A stretch of DNA of 43,692 bases from Aestuariimicrobium ganziense (GTDB lineage: Bacteria; Actinomycetota; Actinomycetes; Propionibacteriales; Propionibacteriaceae). Numbering within the stretch: position 1 is the first letter of the stretch; each line of letters starts with the position of its first letter. Location: assembly GCF_015352975.1 (NCBI RefSeq), contig NZ_JACYIZ010000006.1:243-43934 (forward strand). Reading direction: 5' to 3'. The translations under genes were made by a program, and so were the position numbers. Below the pieces are notes generated by a model. That model was not told the origin of the DNA, did not search any database, and saw only the letters and a list, made by a program, of their open reading frames with translations. Of the stretch, positions 8,866 to 17,937 are shown in pieces.

Positions 8866-10985
8866 CGGTCGACCTCTTGGGCGTGGACGAGAATGCAGTG
8901 GTCAGGACGCAGTGAAGCGCCCTCGAGCCCGACGGTGGCGAGCACTCGTCCGGGTAGTTCAACGGCGGCGTCGGCCCACGGCGGCAGGGCCTGACCCTCG
9001 GGTCGCTCCACCACCTCGACGCGGTAGGTGCGGTCGTCGTCCAGCCCTTCCAGGCGCAGCCGCTCGGGCGGCCAGGTGGTGGGCCGGTGCAGCACCGCGT
9101 AGCTGTAGAGGGCCTGGCTGCCGTTCTCGGCGACCACCCCGCGCACCGCCACCGACGGATCGGTGTCGAGGTGGAGCACCTCGCCGGTGTGCAGCAGTCC
9201 GCGGAACCGCTTGTGCAGGGCGATCCATCGTCCGTACTCGGCCAGGGTGGCCTCGTCGACCCGCTCCAGGGGGGCCTCGATGCCGTAGTGGCCGATCAGG
9301 GCCATGGTGCCGCGGAAGTTGAGCGCCATGGTGCGGCCGGTGATGTGGTCGGGCGAGGCGCCGACGTGGGTGCCGATCACCTCGGGCGGCAGCAGCATCT
9401 CGGTGCCGGTGAGGATCTGCACCCGCTCGTGCGGGTCGTTGCAGTCGCTGGGCCACATCCGGGTGCAACTGGCCATCACCCGCAGGTCGGCGCGTCCGCC
9501 ACCGGAGGCGCACGACTCGATCTGGAAGCCCCCCGATCCGATGTCGCTGTGGCGGCGGGTCAGTTCGTCCATGATCTCGAGCGCGGCCAGGGTCTGGTTG
9601 CGCTGGCCGGCCGCGCCGGTGGGCTGGTGGCCCCCCTCGAGCAGGTAGCGGTTGTGGTCCCACTTGAAGGCCTCGATGCCGATCTCGGTGATCAGCGCCG
9701 ACATGGCCTCGAGGATGTGGCGCTTGGCCTCGGGGTGGCCGAGGTCGAGCACGTACTGCTGGCGCGAAGGCAGCCCGATGCCGTGCCCGGCGTCGAAGAA
9801 CCAGTCGGGGTGGGCGCGGGCCAGATCGGAGTCGACCGAGATCATCTCGGGCTCGACCCACAGCCCGAACTCCATGCCGAGGGAGTGGACCAGGTCGGCG
9901 AACGGCTTGAGGCCCTCGGTCCAGCGCTCGCGGTCGACGGTCCAGTCACCCAGCGAGGTGTGGTCGTCGCGGCGCTTGCCGAACCAGCCGTCGTCCAGCA
10001 CGACCCGCTCGACCCCGATCGAAGCGGCCCGCTCGACGGCCTGGGCGAGCACCTGCGGGTCGTGGTCGAAGTAGACCGCTTCCCAGGAGTTCCAGGTGAC
10101 CGGACGAGTGGCCCGCTGCTGGTGGCCCCACGACCTGACCAGTCGGTGGAAGCGGTGGGCGACCCGGTCGGTCCCGACGCCGTGGCTGCCGTAGAGGGTG
10201 GGGCTGTAGTAGCTCTCACCGGGGGCGAGGACGACCTCGTCGGGGGCGATCAGCTCACCGGCCGACAGCACCCGGGTGTCGTAGGGCGTGCGTTGGGCGG
10301 CGACGGCCTGAGATCCGCTCCAGGCCAGGTGCGCAGCCCAGACCTGCCCCCGGCGGTGGCCGAAGCCGGGCTCACCGGCCATCACCAACCACTGGTTCTC
10401 CAAGCCCGGCTTGCCACCGCGGGACTCGCGCACCCACTGGCCGGGCTGGAACTCGCGGCGCTGGAACTGCCGCTCCTGGGCCCAGCGGCCGGCGAAGTCA
10501 GCCTGCTCGCGGGCCTGGGCGGGCACCGGCAGGCTGAGTTCGCAGGTGTGCAGGTGGTAGTCGTCGTCTCCGGTGTTGGTCACGATGGCTCGCGCGGCCA
10601 GCACTCCCCCGACCTCGAGGGTGAGTTCGACGACCAGGCCGAGCGCGGACGCCTCGTCGCGGGCCTCGACCCGCAGGTGGTGCTCGCCGGCCTCGCGTGT
10701 GGTGACCGCGAACAGCGGTGACCAGGCCCGTCCCCCGCTGCGGGCACCCGACAGGCTGGGACGCTCCAACCAACCCTCGGCCAGAGCCGGCAGCACACTG
10801 ACCGGCTGCGGGAAGGTGACCGCGGAGTCCCCGACCGTCGCGGCGGTGGCGCTGTGCAGCCCGGCCAGCGCAGCGTCGTCCAACTCGCCCAGGTCGGCCC
10901 CCCAGTGCAGGATGCGCGGCAGGCGCTCGTCGGTCAGCACGACCACCGAGACACCGTCGCGACGCAGGTGGGTCAACGTTGACAT
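8862..10985 (-). CDS. alpha-galactosidase, glycoside hydrolase family 36
   Basis: This 707-residue enzyme should release alpha-linked galactose from melibiose/raffinose-type sugars or related alpha-galactosides. It has the N-terminal beta-sandwich, then a TIM barrel with NSWEAVYFDHD (about 299), VVLDDGWFGKRRDD (328), FGLWVEPEM (373), the nucleophile motif FKWDHNR (D443), ESCASGGGRADL (490) and the acid/base motif SDCND (about 513). No secretion signal is seen, so it acts inside the cell on imported sugars. The ATG at 10985 has GAGGAGG just upstream; the frame opens further upstream but without a better start. It heads the operon and faces a divergent AraC regulator. No sugar transporter lies beside it. 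Confidence 0.93.
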   Translation of the reverse strand: MSTLTHLRRDGVSVVVLTDERLPRILHWGADLGELDDAALAGLHSATAATVGDSAVTFPQPVSVLPALAEGWLERPSLSGARSGGRAWSPLFAVTTREAGEHHLRVEARDEASALGLVVELTLEVGGVLAARAIVTNTGDDDYHLHTCELSLPVPAQAREQADFAGRWAQERQFQRREFQPGQWVRESRGGKPGLENQWLVMAGEPGFGHRRGQVWAAHLAWSGSQAVAAQRTPYDTRVLSAGELIAPDEVVLAPGESYYSPTLYGSHGVGTDRVAHRFHRLVRSWGHQQRATRPVTWNSWEAVYFDHDPQVLAQAVERAASIGVERVVLDDGWFGKRRDDHTSLGDWTVDRERWTEGLKPFADLVHSLGMEFGLWVEPEMISVDSDLARAHPDWFFDAGHGIGLPSRQQYVLDLGHPEAKRHILEAMSALITEIGIEAFKWDHNRYLLEGGHQPTGAAGQRNQTLAALEIMDELTRRHSDIGSGGFQIESCASGGGRADLRVMASCTRMWPSDCNDPHERVQILTGTEMLLPPEVIGTHVGASPDHITGRTMALNFRGTMALIGHYGIEAPLERVDEATLAEYGRWIALHKRFRGLLHTGEVLHLDTDPSVAVRGVVAENGSQALYSYAVLHRPTTWPPERLRLEGLDDDRTYRVEVVERPEGQALPPWADAAVELPGRVLATVGLEGASLRPDHCILVHAQEVDR

Positions 10986-11144
10986 GGCTCCTCCTCGCAG
11001 GCGGGTGTGTCCCCACGCTATCGGGCCGGCACCGGTGACGCACAGGGGGTGATCGAACACCATCATGGACAATTCCACGCACCCGCTGGTGGAAATCGAG
11101 CGTAATCAGCACGCGCAGATGGATCATCTGTCATTCTTGAGGCC
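10986..11144. promoter_or_regulatory. divergent promoter region, alpha-galactosidase operon / AraC regulator
   Basis: This 159-bp region separates the two divergent starts. For the minus-strand operon, TAGCGT (11020-11015) is a good -10 but lacks a recognisable -35, as expected for an activated promoter. TTCCAC (11073-11078) and GTGGAA (11089-11094) form an inverted repeat upstream of it. CAGATG-GAT-CATCTG (11116-11130) is a perfect palindrome 14 bp before the regulator ATG. For the regulator, CATTCT (11132-11137) ends 7 nt before the ATG, a possible leaderless promoter. The binding roles are inferred. Confidence 0.5.
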
Positions 11145-12068
11145 ATGAGCGCGTCCGAGCTGGACGAGGTTGCGCAGGTCCCCGACGGATTCCCGGGGCA
11201 ACGCCTGCGGGTGCTGCCCCGCCCTCTGGTGGCCGAAGCCCTGCGTGCCCCGGTCACCCGGCACCTGCTGGTCACCGATGTCGGCTACTTCCCGCGGGCC
11301 CGCCACCACGGCAGGTCGCGCCGCTCGTGCCCGGAACACATTCTCATCGTGTGCACCAGTGGCGCCGGCGAGTGCGTGCTCGAGGGCACCCGCCACGAGG
11401 TCAGGGCCGGGGAGGTGCTGGTCATCCCTGCCGGGGCCGCCCACCGCTACCGGGCAGACCCGGACGACCCATGGACGATCTGGTGGGTGCACCTGACCGG
11501 TCGCGAGGCCGATGACCTGGTGGCAGGAACCCGAGCCACCATCGAGGCTCCGGTCTTCCGGTTGGCCGAGGTGACCCGGGCGGCGAGCCTGGTCGACAGC
11601 ATCCTGCGCCGGATGGAGACCGACGAGACGATGACCTCGCTGAGCGCTGCGTCGGGCCTGGGATGGGCGCTGGTCACGGCACTGGCCGCCGACGGTCGCC
11701 CGCGCCACGGGTCGGGACGGGTCGACCCGATCCCCGAGGTGGTGGCCCACATCCGCGACCACGTCAGCGAGCACCTGTCGGTGCCGGACCTGGCAGCACT
11801 GGCTGGCTGGAGCACCTCGCACTTCTCGGCGGTCTTCCGTCGGGCGACCGGTTATGGCGTGCTGGAGTACCAGACCCGGCTGCGGATGAGCATCGCCAGG
11901 ACCCTGCTCGACACCACCGACCGCACGATCGCCTCGATCGCCGCCGAGGTGGGCTATGCCGACGGGCTGTACTTCTCACGCCAGTTCCGCCGCATCCACC
12001 AAGTCAGCCCCAGCCAGTACCGCTCACGCGACCGCAGCGTCACCGAGACCCGGCGACGGGCCGACTGA
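11145..12068 (+). CDS. AraC-family transcriptional regulator
   Basis: This 307-residue protein has an N-terminal cupin-type sugar-sensing domain (HEVRAGEVLVIPAGAAHRYRAD, near residues 85-106; WWVHLTG). The C-terminal double helix-turn-helix of the AraC/XylS family starts near residue 205 (LSVPDLAALAGWSTSHFSAVFRRATG; IASIAAEVGYADGLYFSRQFRRIHQVSPSQYR). It is divergent from the alpha-galactosidase operon and is most simply its sugar-responsive activator; the effector is unknown. GAGG lies only two bases before the ATG, and a -10-like CATTCT seven bases before it, so the start may be leaderless. Confidence 0.93.
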   Translation: MSASELDEVAQVPDGFPGQRLRVLPRPLVAEALRAPVTRHLLVTDVGYFPRARHHGRSRRSCPEHILIVCTSGAGECVLEGTRHEVRAGEVLVIPAGAAHRYRADPDDPWTIWWVHLTGREADDLVAGTRATIEAPVFRLAEVTRAASLVDSILRRMETDETMTSLSAASGLGWALVTALAADGRPRHGSGRVDPIPEVVAHIRDHVSEHLSVPDLAALAGWSTSHFSAVFRRATGYGVLEYQTRLRMSIARTLLDTTDRTIASIAAEVGYADGLYFSRQFRRIHQVSPSQYRSRDRSVTETRRRAD

Positions 12069-12130
12069 CGCCGGCGTCGCCCGTCGGCGCAGGGTTCCGG
12101 TACACAGGGATCCGCCATCACAACGCGAAA

Positions 12131-12156
12131 CGGCTCGCCCCGGTCGGGGCGAGCCG
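12131..12156 (-). terminator. terminator after the S10 operon
   Basis: CGGCTCGCCCC (12131-12141) and GGGGCGAGCCG (12146-12156) form a perfect 11-bp stem with loop GGTC. On the minus strand it is followed by TTTCGCGTT. It lies 32 bp past the rpsQ stop and 63 bp past the convergent AraC gene, so it can serve both. It separates the S10 operon from the inserted sugar module. Confidence 0.85.
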
Positions 12157-12187
12157 TCTCACATTCGGTGCTGGGATCAGCGAGGCC

Positions 12188-12475
12188 TCACTTGGCCTTC
12201 TCGATGATCTCGACCAAACGCCAGCGCTTGGTGGCGCTCAGCGGACGGGTCTCCATGACCCGCACGCGGTCGCCGGTGCTGGCCTCGTTGTTCTCGTCGT
12301 GCACCTTCAGCTTGGTGCTCTGGGTGAGCACCTTGCCGTAGAGCGCGTGCTTGACACGCTCGGAGATCTGCACGACGACGGTCTTGTCCATCTTGTCGCT
12401 GACGACGACGCCCTCGCGAACCTTGCGGGCGTTGCCGCGCGCCTCGACGGCGGTCTCGGTGGTCTTCTCGCTCAT
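12188..12475 (-). CDS. rpsQ: 30S ribosomal protein S17
   Basis: This 95-residue protein has an N-terminal Ala/Glu/Thr leader and then the S17 OB-fold core ([28 protein letters not shown]), with the [12 protein letters not shown]-terminus. It binds the 5' domain of 16S rRNA. It is the last gene of the S10 operon and is followed by a strong terminator instead of rplN. Confidence 0.97.
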   Translation of the reverse strand: MSEKTTETAVEARGNARKVREGVVVSDKMDKTVVVQISERVKHALYGKVLTQSTKLKVHDENNEASTGDRVRVMETRPLSATKRWRLVEIIEKAK

Positions 12476-12477
12476 GG

Positions 12478-12714
12478 TCAGGCCTTCTTCTCAGCGTCAG
12501 GGTCGACGGTGATGCCCAGGTTGCGCTCCTGGAGCACCGTGTAGATCCGCGCGATGTCCTTGCGGACCTCGCGGAGGCGTCCGTGCGACTCGAGCTGGCC
12601 GGTGGCGGACTGGAAGCGGAGCGAGAACAGCTCCTCCTTCAGCTCGCGAACCTTGGCGTTGAGGTCGTCACGGCTCAGGCCGCGCAGATCAGCGGCCGTG
12701 GTGGTGTTCGGCAT
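12478..12714 (-). CDS. rpmC: 50S ribosomal protein L29
   Basis: This 78-residue protein has the two-helix L29 pattern: [20 protein letters not shown], then [31 protein letters not shown]29 sits at the peptide exit tunnel next to L23. The ATG at 12714 overlaps the last base of the rplP stop, and rpsQ follows after two bases. A short C-terminal tail beyond the second helix is typical of actinobacterial L29. Confidence 0.97.
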   Translation of the reverse strand: MPNTTTAADLRGLSRDDLNAKVRELKEELFSLRFQSATGQLESHGRLREVRKDIARIYTVLQERNLGITVDPDAEKKA

Positions 12715-13133
12715 CAGAGGTCACCTGCTTCCCGCTTGATGAAGCGAGCCTTGAACGGCAGCTTGTGGATGGCCAGGCGCATGGCCTCGCGGGCCACGTC
12801 CTCCTGCACGCCTGACAGCTCGAACAGCACGCGTCCGGGCTTGATGTTGGCGATCCACCACTCGGGGGAACCCTTGCCGGAACCCATTCGGGTCTCAGCA
12901 GGCTTCTTGGTCAGCGGGCGGTCGGGGTAGACGTTGATCCACACCTTTCCACCACGCTTGATGTGACGGGTCATCGCGATACGCGCGGCCTCGATCTGAC
13001 GGTTGGTCAGGTACGAGCCCTCGAGGGCCTGGATGCCGTAGTCACCGAAGGCAAGCTTGGTCGCACCCTTGGCCTGGCCGGTACGCCGGGGGTGGTGCTG
13101 CTTGCGGAACTTCACTCGACGAGGAATCAGCAT
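12714..13133 (-). CDS. rplP: 50S ribosomal protein L16
   Basis: This 139-residue protein starts [17 protein letters not shown] and carries [32 protein letters not shown], split over residues 77-108, with the conserved arginine-containing loop. L16 organises the A-site region of the large subunit. Length and sequence are standard, and spacing to rpsC is 5 bp. Confidence 0.97.
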   Translation of the reverse strand: MLIPRRVKFRKQHHPRRTGQAKGATKLAFGDYGIQALEGSYLTNRQIEAARIAMTRHIKRGGKVWINVYPDRPLTKKPAETRMGSGKGSPEWWIANIKPGRVLFELSGVQEDVAREAMRLAIHKLPFKARFIKREAGDL

Positions 13134-13138
13134 GTGAC

Positions 13139-13954
13139 TCAGGCTCCTGCGTTCTCGGTGGCGACGGTCGCCTCGGGCGAGGTGCCCTCAGCGGCCTCGA
13201 CGCGGCGGCGTCCGCCACGCTCGGGACGATCGGTGCGGCCCTCGCCACGACCCGGACGACGGGTCGGACGCTGGCGTCCACCGGGGGCCGCGTTGCGGGC
13301 GGCCTTCTGGGCGGCGCGCTCGGCACGGTTGCCGGTGACCTCGCCCTTGTAGATCCAGACCTTGACACCGATCCGACCGAAGGTGGTCTTGGCCTCGTAG
13401 AAGCCGTAGTCGATGTCGGCGCGCAGGGTGTGCAGCGGCACCTGACCGTCGCGGTAGCCCTCGGAGCGGCTCATCTCAGCGCCACCCAGACGGCCCGAGC
13501 AGCGGATGCGGATGCCCTGGGCACCCGAGCGCATCGCGGTCTGCTGTGCCTTGCGCATCGCACGGCGGAAGGCCACGCGGGCCCCCAGCTGCTCGGCGAC
13601 GCCCTGGGCGACCAGCTGGGCATCGATCTCGGGGTTCTTGACCTCGAGGATGTTCAGCTGGATCTGCTTGCCGGTGAGCTTCTCGAGCTCGGCGCGAACC
13701 CGCTCGGCCTCGGCGCCGTTGCGGCCGATGACGATGCCCGGACGCGCGGCGTGCAGGAAGATGGTGACCCGCTCGGACCGGCGCTCGATCTCGATCGAAC
13801 TGATGCCGGCGCGCTCCAGGGTCTTCTTCAGGTAGGCGCGGATCTTGACGTCCTCACCGACCAACTCGGCGTAGTTCTTCTCCGAGTACCAGCGGGTGGT
13901 GTGGTCGGTGCTGATCCCAAGGCGGAAGCCAGTGGGGTGGATCTTCTGGCCCAT
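13139..13954 (-). CDS. rpsC: 30S ribosomal protein S3
   Basis: This 271-residue protein starts [14 protein letters not shown]. It contains the KH RNA-binding domain ([16 protein letters not shown] near residue 72) and the C-terminal S3 domain ([21 protein letters not shown] segment near 146-165). It forms part of the mRNA entry tunnel. The C-terminal ~50 residues are an Arg/Gly/Glu-rich tail, longer than in E. coli S3 (233 residues) but usual for high-GC actinobacteria. Confidence 0.97.
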   Translation of the reverse strand: MGQKIHPTGFRLGISTDHTTRWYSEKNYAELVGEDVKIRAYLKKTLERAGISSIEIERRSERVTIFLHAARPGIVIGRNGAEAERVRAELEKLTGKQIQLNILEVKNPEIDAQLVAQGVAEQLGARVAFRRAMRKAQQTAMRSGAQGIRIRCSGRLGGAEMSRSEGYRDGQVPLHTLRADIDYGFYEAKTTFGRIGVKVWIYKGEVTGNRAERAAQKAARNAAPGGRQRPTRRPGRGEGRTDRPERGGRRRVEAAEGTSPEATVATENAGA

Positions 13955-13956
13955 GC

Positions 13957-14418
13957 TCAGGCCCCCTTCTTGCTCTCGGACTTGGTGGACTTGGCCCTGC
14001 TCGACTTCGGCTTGGCCGGAGCCACCGGCTCGTCCTCACGCGGCTCGACGACCACGGTGATGTGCGCGGCGCGCTTCAGGATCCGGCTGGCCGAGCCCTT
14101 GGCGCGGGGACGGATGCGGCGCATGGTGACGCCCTCGTCCACGTAGGCCTGCGAGATGAACAGCTCCTCGGCCCGCAGGGCCTCGGTCTGCTCAGCGTTG
14201 GCGACGGCCGACGCGACGACCTTGTAGACCGGCTCGGAAGCCGCCTGCGGGGCGAACCGCAGGGTGGTCAGGGCGGCGTTGACGTCCATGCCGCGAACCA
14301 GGTCGACGACGCGACGAACCTTGGTGGGGCTCATCCGGACGTGGCGGGCGATGGCGTAGGAGCCGGGACGGTCGCCGAGCAGGGCAGACCGACGGCTGGC
14401 CCGTTCAGTGGTGCTCAT
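13957..14418 (-). CDS. rplV: 50S ribosomal protein L22
   Basis: This 153-residue protein has the L22 core [23 protein letters not shown] (near residue 20) and the C-terminal [24 protein letters not shown] hairpin that reaches into the exit tunnel. A Lys/Ser/Ala tail follows. The open frame extends 29 codons upstream; I chose the ATG at 14418 because homology starts soon after it and the upstream residues overlap the rpsS end. Confidence 0.96.
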   Translation of the reverse strand: MSTTERASRRSALLGDRPGSYAIARHVRMSPTKVRRVVDLVRGMDVNAALTTLRFAPQAASEPVYKVVASAVANAEQTEALRAEELFISQAYVDEGVTMRRIRPRAKGSASRILKRAAHITVVVEPREDEPVAPAKPKSSRAKSTKSESKKGA

Positions 14419-14443
14419 GTGTTCTCGTTCCTCGTCAGCTGGC

Positions 14444-14725
14444 TCAGCGCCGGCGGCTCTTCTTGTCGTCCTTGATGTGACCGCGGAAGGTCCGGGTCGG
14501 CGCAAACTCTCCGAGCTTGTGGCCGATCATGTTCTCGGTCACGAAGACCGGGACGTGCTTTCGTCCGTCGTGCACACCGATGGTGTGGCCGAGCATGTCG
14601 GGCACGATCATCGAGCGACGCGACCAGGTACGGATCACGTTCTTGGTGCCCTTCTCGTTCTGGGCATCGACCTTCTTGGCCAGGTGCTCGTCGACGAAGG
14701 GACCCTTCTTCAAACTGCGTGGCAT
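14444..14725 (-). CDS. rpsS: 30S ribosomal protein S19
   Basis: This 93-residue protein starts [15 protein letters not shown] and carries the S19 signature [17 protein letters not shown]. It binds the head of the small subunit together with S13. Length, start and position between rplB and rplV are canonical. Confidence 0.98.
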   Translation of the reverse strand: MPRSLKKGPFVDEHLAKKVDAQNEKGTKNVIRTWSRRSMIVPDMLGHTIGVHDGRKHVPVFVTENMIGHKLGEFAPTRTFRGHIKDDKKSRRR

Positions 14726-14741
14726 TGTTCAGGCTCCCCTG

Positions 14742-15578
14742 TCAGCGCTTCTTGCCGGACTTGCGGCGACGGATGATGAGGCGGGTGCTGGCCTTGTTCT
14801 TGTCGCGGGTGCGGCCTTCGGGCTTGCCCCACGGCGAGACCGGGTGACGACCACCCGAGGTACGACCCTCACCACCACCGTGCGGGTGGTCGTGCGGGTT
14901 CATGACCACACCACGCACGGTCGGGCGGACGCCCTTCCAGCGGGAGCGGCCGGCCTTGCCCCAGTTGATGTTGGACTGCTCGGCATTGCCGACCGCACCC
15001 ACGGTGGCGCGGCAGCGCACGTCGACCATGCGCATTTCGCCCGAGGGCATGCGCAGCGTGGCCATCTTGCCCTCGCGGGCGACCAGCTGGATCGACGCAC
15101 CGGCCGAGCGGCCGAGCTTGGCGCCGCCGCCGGGACGCAGCTCCACGGCATGCACCGTGGTGCCGACCGGGATGTTGCGCAGCGGAAGGTTGTTGCCGGG
15201 CTTGATGTCACTGCCTTCGCCGGCCTGCACCTGCGCGCCCTGGGTCAGACCCACCGGCGCGATGATGTAGCGCTTCTCGCCGTCGGCGTAGTGCAGCAGC
15301 GCGATGCGGGCGGTGCGGTTGGGGTCGTACTCGATGTGAGCGACCTTGGCCGGCACGCCGTCCTTGTCGTAGCGCTTGAAGTCGACCAGGCGGTAGGCCT
15401 GCTTGTGGCCACCACCGATGTGACGGGTGGTGATGCGGCCGGAGTTGTTGCGGCCACCGGTCTTCGGCTTGGGCGCCAGCAGCGACTTCTCGGGAGTCGA
15501 GCGGGTGAGCTCGACGAAGTCGGCGACGCTGGAGCCGCGACGGCCTGGCGTTGTCGGCTTGTACTTGCGGATACCCAT
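14742..15578 (-). CDS. rplB: 50S ribosomal protein L2
   Basis: This 278-residue protein starts [15 protein letters not shown]. It has the RNA-binding core ([38 protein letters not shown]) and the C-terminal [13 protein letters not shown] motif containing the histidine important for peptidyl transfer. It is full length and the longest S10-operon protein here. Confidence 0.98.
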   Translation of the reverse strand: MGIRKYKPTTPGRRGSSVADFVELTRSTPEKSLLAPKPKTGGRNNSGRITTRHIGGGHKQAYRLVDFKRYDKDGVPAKVAHIEYDPNRTARIALLHYADGEKRYIIAPVGLTQGAQVQAGEGSDIKPGNNLPLRNIPVGTTVHAVELRPGGGAKLGRSAGASIQLVAREGKMATLRMPSGEMRMVDVRCRATVGAVGNAEQSNINWGKAGRSRWKGVRPTVRGVVMNPHDHPHGGGEGRTSGGRHPVSPWGKPEGRTRDKNKASTRLIIRRRKSGKKR

Positions 15579-15616
15579 GAGGTGTCTCGTTCCTTAACGT
15601 CTCGAACGTGCGCCGG

Positions 15617-15925
15617 TCAGCCGACCGGTCCACCGAAGATGTCGATGCGCTGGCCGTCGGCGACGGTCACGATGGCGCGCTTGGTGTCGGCGCGCTTGCC
15701 GAGGCCGAAGCGGGTCCGACGGACCTTGCCCTTGCGGTTGAGGGTGTTGACCGAGGTGACCTTGACGTCGAAGACCTTCTCGACGGCGATCTTGATCTCG
15801 GTCTTGTTGGCGTCGGGAGCCACGACGAAGGTGTAGGTGTTCTCGTCGAGCAGCCCGTAGCTCTTCTCGCTCACGACCGGCGCGAGCAGGATGTCGCGGT
15901 GGTCCTTGATCTTGAACTCGCTCAC
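15617..15925 (-). CDS. rplW: 50S ribosomal protein L23
   Basis: This 102-residue protein has the L23 pattern [23 protein letters not shown] and the [17 protein letters not shown] loop. L23 sits at the tunnel exit and docks trigger factor and the signal recognition particle. The ATG at 15925 overlaps the rplD stop by 4 bp. Confidence 0.97.
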   Translation of the reverse strand: MSEFKIKDHRDILLAPVVSEKSYGLLDENTYTFVVAPDANKTEIKIAVEKVFDVKVTSVNTLNRKGKVRRTRFGLGKRADTKRAIVTVADGQRIDIFGGPVG

Positions 15926-16590
15926 TTCTCGTTCTCCTCGTCAGCCTCGGACTCGGTGGCGACGGCCTTGACCGACTTCCCCCTGGCCGGACCCGACGTG
16001 TAGGCGTCAAGGGCGGCGCGGGTGAAGACGACCTGGTCGTTGCAGAGCACGTCGTAGGCGTTCAGCTGGTCGACCGCCAGCGCGTGGACGCTCGCCACGT
16101 TGCGCAGGCTCAGCCAGGCCAGGTCTTCGTCGCGGTGCAGGACGACCAGCAGCTTGCCGAGGTCACCGATCGCATTCAGGGTGGCCAGCGCCGACTTGGT
16201 CGAGGGGACCTCGCCAGCGACGATCTCGTCCACGACGTAGATCTGGCCGTCACGCGCCCGGTCGGACAGCGCACCGCGCAGGGCGGCAGCGATCATCTTC
16301 TTGGGGGTGCGCTGGGCGTAGCTGCGCGGCTGCGGGCCGTGGACGACGCCACCGCCGGTCCACTGCGGGGCGCGGCGCGAACCCTGGCGGGCGCGACCGG
16401 TGCCCTTCTGGCGCCACGGCTTGGCGCCACCGCCGCGGACCTCGCCGCGGGTCTTGGTGGCGTGGGTGCCCTGACGGGCAGCGGCCTGCTGGGCCACGAC
16501 CACCTGGTGGATCAGGGGGATGTTGGTCTGCACGTCGAAGTACTCGGCGGGCAGTTCGGCCGACGTCGCGGCCTTCACGGTCTCACTCAT
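15922..16590 (-). CDS. rplD: 50S ribosomal protein L4
   Basis: This 222-residue protein contains the extended loop [26 protein letters not shown] (residues about 45-70) that lines the exit tunnel and is the site of macrolide-resistance changes in other species. The globular domain follows. In E. coli L4 also represses the S10 operon; whether this happens here is not known. It overlaps both neighbours by 4 bp. Confidence 0.97.
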   Translation of the reverse strand: MSETVKAATSAELPAEYFDVQTNIPLIHQVVVAQQAAARQGTHATKTRGEVRGGGAKPWRQKGTGRARQGSRRAPQWTGGGVVHGPQPRSYAQRTPKKMIAAALRGALSDRARDGQIYVVDEIVAGEVPSTKSALATLNAIGDLGKLLVVLHRDEDLAWLSLRNVASVHALAVDQLNAYDVLCNDQVVFTRAALDAYTSGPARGKSVKAVATESEADEENEK

Positions 16591-17246
16591 GCCACGTCAC
16601 CCTTCTTGGCTGCGGTGCGCACGACGACCAGGCCACCCTTGTTGCCGGGGATGGCGCCCTTGACCAGGATCAGGCCCCGGTCGGAGTCGACGCTGTGGAT
16701 GGACAGGTTCTGCACGGTCACCTTGTCGTTGCCCATGCGGCCGGCCATGCGCAGGCCCTTGAACACGCGACCAGGGGTGGCGCAGCCGCCGATGGAACCC
16801 GGCGAGCGGTGCTTGCGGTGCACACCGTGGCTGGCGCGCAGACCGGCGAAGCCGTGGCGCTTCATGACACCCGCGGTGCCCTTGCCCTTGGAGATGCCGG
16901 TCACGTCGACGACCTGTCCGGCCTCGAACACCTCGGCGGTCAGCTCCTGGCCCAGGGTGTAGTCCGAGGCGTCAGAGGTGCGCAGCTCGACCAGGTGCTT
17001 GCGCGGGGTCACGCCAGCCTTGTCGAAGTGGCCGGCGGCCGGCTTGGTCACCTTCTTGGCCTTGATCGCGCCCATGCCGAGCTGGACGGCGGAGTAGCCG
17101 TCGACCTCGGGGGTGCGGACCTGGGTCACCACGCAGGGCCCGGCCTGGATGACGGTCACGGGGACGACTCGCTTGTTCTCGTCCCACAGCTGGGTCATGC
17201 CGAGCTTGGTGCCCAGCAGCCCCTTCACTTTGCGTTCGTTGCTCAT
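16587..17246 (-). CDS. rplC: 50S ribosomal protein L3
   Basis: This 219-residue protein starts [19 protein letters not shown]. It carries the L3 signature [21 protein letters not shown] (about 128-148) and the [13 protein letters not shown] loop near the peptidyl transferase centre. The ATG at 17246 follows the rpsJ stop by 8 bp; an in-frame ATG four codons earlier would overlap rpsJ and is less likely. Confidence 0.97.
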   Translation of the reverse strand: MSNERKVKGLLGTKLGMTQLWDENKRVVPVTVIQAGPCVVTQVRTPEVDGYSAVQLGMGAIKAKKVTKPAAGHFDKAGVTPRKHLVELRTSDASDYTLGQELTAEVFEAGQVVDVTGISKGKGTAGVMKRHGFAGLRASHGVHRKHRSPGSIGGCATPGRVFKGLRMAGRMGNDKVTVQNLSIHSVDSDRGLILVKGAIPGNKGGLVVVRTAAKKGDVA

Positions 17247-17254
17247 GTCAGACC

Positions 17255-17566
17255 TCACGGAAGCTTGATCTCGATGTCGACACCGGCCGGAAGGTCGAGA
17301 CGCATCAGCGAGTCGACGGTCTTCGGAGTCGGGTCGAGGATGTCGATGAGCCGCTTGTGGGTGCGCATCTCGAAGTGCTCGCGGCTGTCCTTGTACTTGT
17401 GGGGCGAACGGATCACGCAGAACACGTTCTTCTCGGTCGGCAGCGGCACCGGGCCGGCGACCTTGGCACCCGTACGGGTCACGGTGTCGACGATCTTGCG
17501 CGCCGACGAGTCGATGACCTCGTGGTCATAGGCCCGCAGCCTGATGCGGATCTTCTGTCCCGCCAC
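17255..17566 (-). CDS. rpsJ: 30S ribosomal protein S10
   Basis: This 103-residue protein starts at GTG (17566) with [21 protein letters not shown], the canonical S10 N-terminus. The sequence GAGAGAAGGA lies upstream as ribosome-binding site. S10 also serves as NusE in antitermination. It is the first gene of the S10 operon. The open frame runs upstream of the GTG, but those residues are not S10-like. Confidence 0.97.
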   Translation of the reverse strand: MAGQKIRIRLRAYDHEVIDSSARKIVDTVTRTGAKVAGPVPLPTEKNVFCVIRSPHKYKDSREHFEMRTHKRLIDILDPTPKTVDSLMRLDLPAGVDIEIKLP

Positions 17567-17937
17567 AGTTGTTCCTTCTCTCGTCCTGAGCCACTCACCG
17601 GTCCCGGTGCGTCGCTTGGTCCGACTCTCGCCGGCTTGGCTTCTCCGACCCCCGCGGTCGGGCGTGTCGCGCATTCAGGGGCCGCGATCGTCCTCGTCTG
17701 AGTCGGATTGGGCGCCTGCGCGGGTGACACACCTCGCACGGAAGAACCACCATCACGCCCGGCCTCACCACCCCCGAAAGGGCCGGCGAGTCCTCGCACG
17801 CATGCGGCGGCTCCTGCTCGGAGCAACCGGACCATCTTGTCACGTCAGCACCACGCAGACAAAATCGGGGTCGCTTCCCCCTGCGCGACGTGGGGCAATA
17901 GGCTCGGGGCATCCATTCGAGCACAGGAGAACACACC
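17567..17937. promoter_or_regulatory. divergent upstream region of rpsJ and the ThuA-like gene
   Basis: No gene is supported in these 371 bp. For rpsJ, TTGTCT (17862-17857) and CAAGAT (17839-17834) on the minus strand have 17-bp spacing and could be the S10 promoter, which would give a leader of about 260 nt. A small hairpin CCGAC/GTCGG lies at 17645-17661. For the ThuA-like gene, TAGGCT (17899-17904) is a good -10 with a 5' leader of about 27 nt and AGGAGA before the ATG. Both promoters are predictions by eye. Confidence 0.4.

Noticed and set aside
9087..10721. 544-codon open frame opposite the alpha-galactosidase
   Set aside because: It is antisense to a GH36 gene with all catalytic motifs, has shadow composition and no domain.
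4730..12068. Mobile element or genomic island carrying the galactoside module
   Set aside because: No transposase, integrase, terminal repeats or tRNA target is seen, and base composition looks like the surroundings.
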